Assembly (NCBI GenBank): GCA_902482185.1
Contig: CABSZR010000091.1
Location: 1-6,260, forward strand
DNA from: an uncultured Collinsella sp.
Lineage (GTDB): Bacteria; Actinomycetota; Coriobacteriia; Coriobacteriales; Coriobacteriaceae
Reading direction: 5' to 3'
DNA length: 6,260 nt
A program made the translations under genes and the position numbers. Under the pieces are notes generated by a model. That model was not told the origin of the DNA and ran no database searches. It worked only from the letters and a program-made list of their open reading frames with translations. Positions 5,576-6,260 of the stretch are shown here, in pieces; position 1 is the first letter of the stretch; each line of letters starts with the position of its first letter.

Positions 5576-6260
5576 ATGGCCGAACTTACTGACCGCTTCG
5601 GGACCATGGTGTTCTCTGAGGAAGTCATGAAGGACTACCTCCCCAAGGACATTTGGAAGCGCCTTGCTGCAACCCTCGAGGACGGTGAGCCGCTCGACCT
5701 GGATGTGGCCAACGCCGTTGCCCACGCCATGAAGGTCTGGGCCATCTCCAAGGGCGCGACGCACTACGCGCACTGGTTCCAGCCGCTTTCGGGCATTACT
5801 TCCGAGAAGCACGACAGCTTCCTCGAGCCCAACCACGACGGCACCGCCATTACCAAGTTTACGGGCAAGAACCTCATCCAGGGCGAGCCTGACGCCTCCA
5901 GCTTCCCCAACGGCGGCCTGCGCGCCACCTTCGAGGCCCGTGGCTACACCGCTTGGGATCCTACCAGCCCCGCCTTCATTAAGGACGATGTCCTGTGCAT
6001 CCCCACGGCTTTCTGCTCCTACACGGGCGAGGCCCTGGACAAGAAGACCCCGCTGCTGCGTTCCATGACCGCGCTCTCGCGTGAGTCTAAGCGCGTTTTG
6101 GCGCTGTTTGGCAAGACCCCCAAGAAGGTCGTTCCTTCCGTGGGCGACGAGCAGGAGTACTTCCTGATCAAGAAGGACGCCTATCGCAAGCGCAAGGACC
6201 TGGTCATCACCGGCCGCACCCTCTTTGGCGCCGCTCCCTGCAAGGGCCAGGAGCTCGAGG
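5576..6260 (+). CDS. glnN: Type III glutamine synthetase, N-terminal part, cut by window edge
   Basis: This enzyme joins ammonia to glutamate using ATP, giving glutamine, and is the main route of ammonium assimilation in the cytosol. Only the first 228 codons are present, from a family usually around 700 residues long. GSIII features are clear: a basic/acidic start with the segment [21 protein letters not shown] at 63-73; EKHDSF at 77-82; [14 protein letters not shown] at 121-134; [18 protein letters not shown] at 140-157; [10 protein letters not shown] at 189-198, whose glutamates belong to the metal/substrate site; and [11 protein letters not shown] at 211-221, leading toward the catalytic core. 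These set it apart from the shorter GSI (about 450 residues) and GSII forms. The ATG is supported by AAGGGAG (5563-5569) six bases upstream. It is transcribed divergently from the met operon after a long leader with several stem-loops. The recognition is secure, although catalytic completeness cannot be judged here. Confidence 0.95.
   Translation, partial: MAELTDRFGTMVFSEEVMKDYLPKDIWKRLAATLEDGEPLDLDVANAVAHAMKVWAISKGATHYAHWFQPLSGITSEKHDSFLEPNHDGTAITKFTGKNLIQGEPDASSFPNGGLRATFEARGYTAWDPTSPAFIKDDVLCIPTAFCSYTGEALDKKTPLLRSMTALSRESKRVLALFGKTPKKVVPSVGDEQEYFLIKKDAYRKRKDLVITGRTLFGAAPCKGQELE

Noticed and set aside
5525..5836. 103-codon minus-strand open frame over the glnN start
   Set aside because: It overlaps the conserved N-terminus and Shine-Dalgarno of glnN and has no recognisable motif.

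Overview
The window is GC-rich, with strong Shine-Dalgarno sequences and a tightly packed gene order. Gene content and protein style suggest a high-GC anaerobic gut actinobacterium of the Coriobacteriia, something like Collinsella. That assignment is inference from protein recognition; there is no rRNA or other marker here to prove it.

Layout, left to right. Positions 1-815 (minus strand) hold most of a UPF0210/DUF711 'PFL family' protein whose C-terminus runs off the left edge. Positions 816-923 are a short spacer with a 17-bp-armed hairpin. Positions 924-5149 (minus strand) form a compact three-gene operon transcribed right to left: metF (methylenetetrahydrofolate reductase), a free-standing methionine synthase reactivation-domain protein, and a shortened cobalamin-dependent methionine synthase (metH) that lacks that domain. 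The first two genes overlap by one base (TAATG). The stop codon of the second is part of the ribosome binding site of the third. Positions 5150-5575 are a divergent intergenic region. Positions 5576-6260 (plus strand) hold the N-terminal third or so of a type III glutamine synthetase (glnN), cut by the right edge.

The operon forms one biochemical unit. MetF makes 5-methyl-tetrahydrofolate. MetH passes the methyl group through cobalamin to homocysteine, giving methionine. The reactivation protein is expected to bind S-adenosylmethionine and help restore inactivated cob(II)alamin on MetH. The whole MetH activity is thus split over two polypeptides made from adjacent, translationally linked cistrons.

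The least explained DNA is the 426-bp divergent region. It contains a 78-nt, nearly perfect palindrome (5288-5365), a small hairpin overlapping a candidate metF promoter (5193-5220), and a run of stem-loops in the probable glnN leader (about 5400-5560). I did not recognise a SAM, cobalamin, T-box or glutamine riboswitch there. I found no tRNA, rRNA, CRISPR array, insertion sequence or phage gene in the window.
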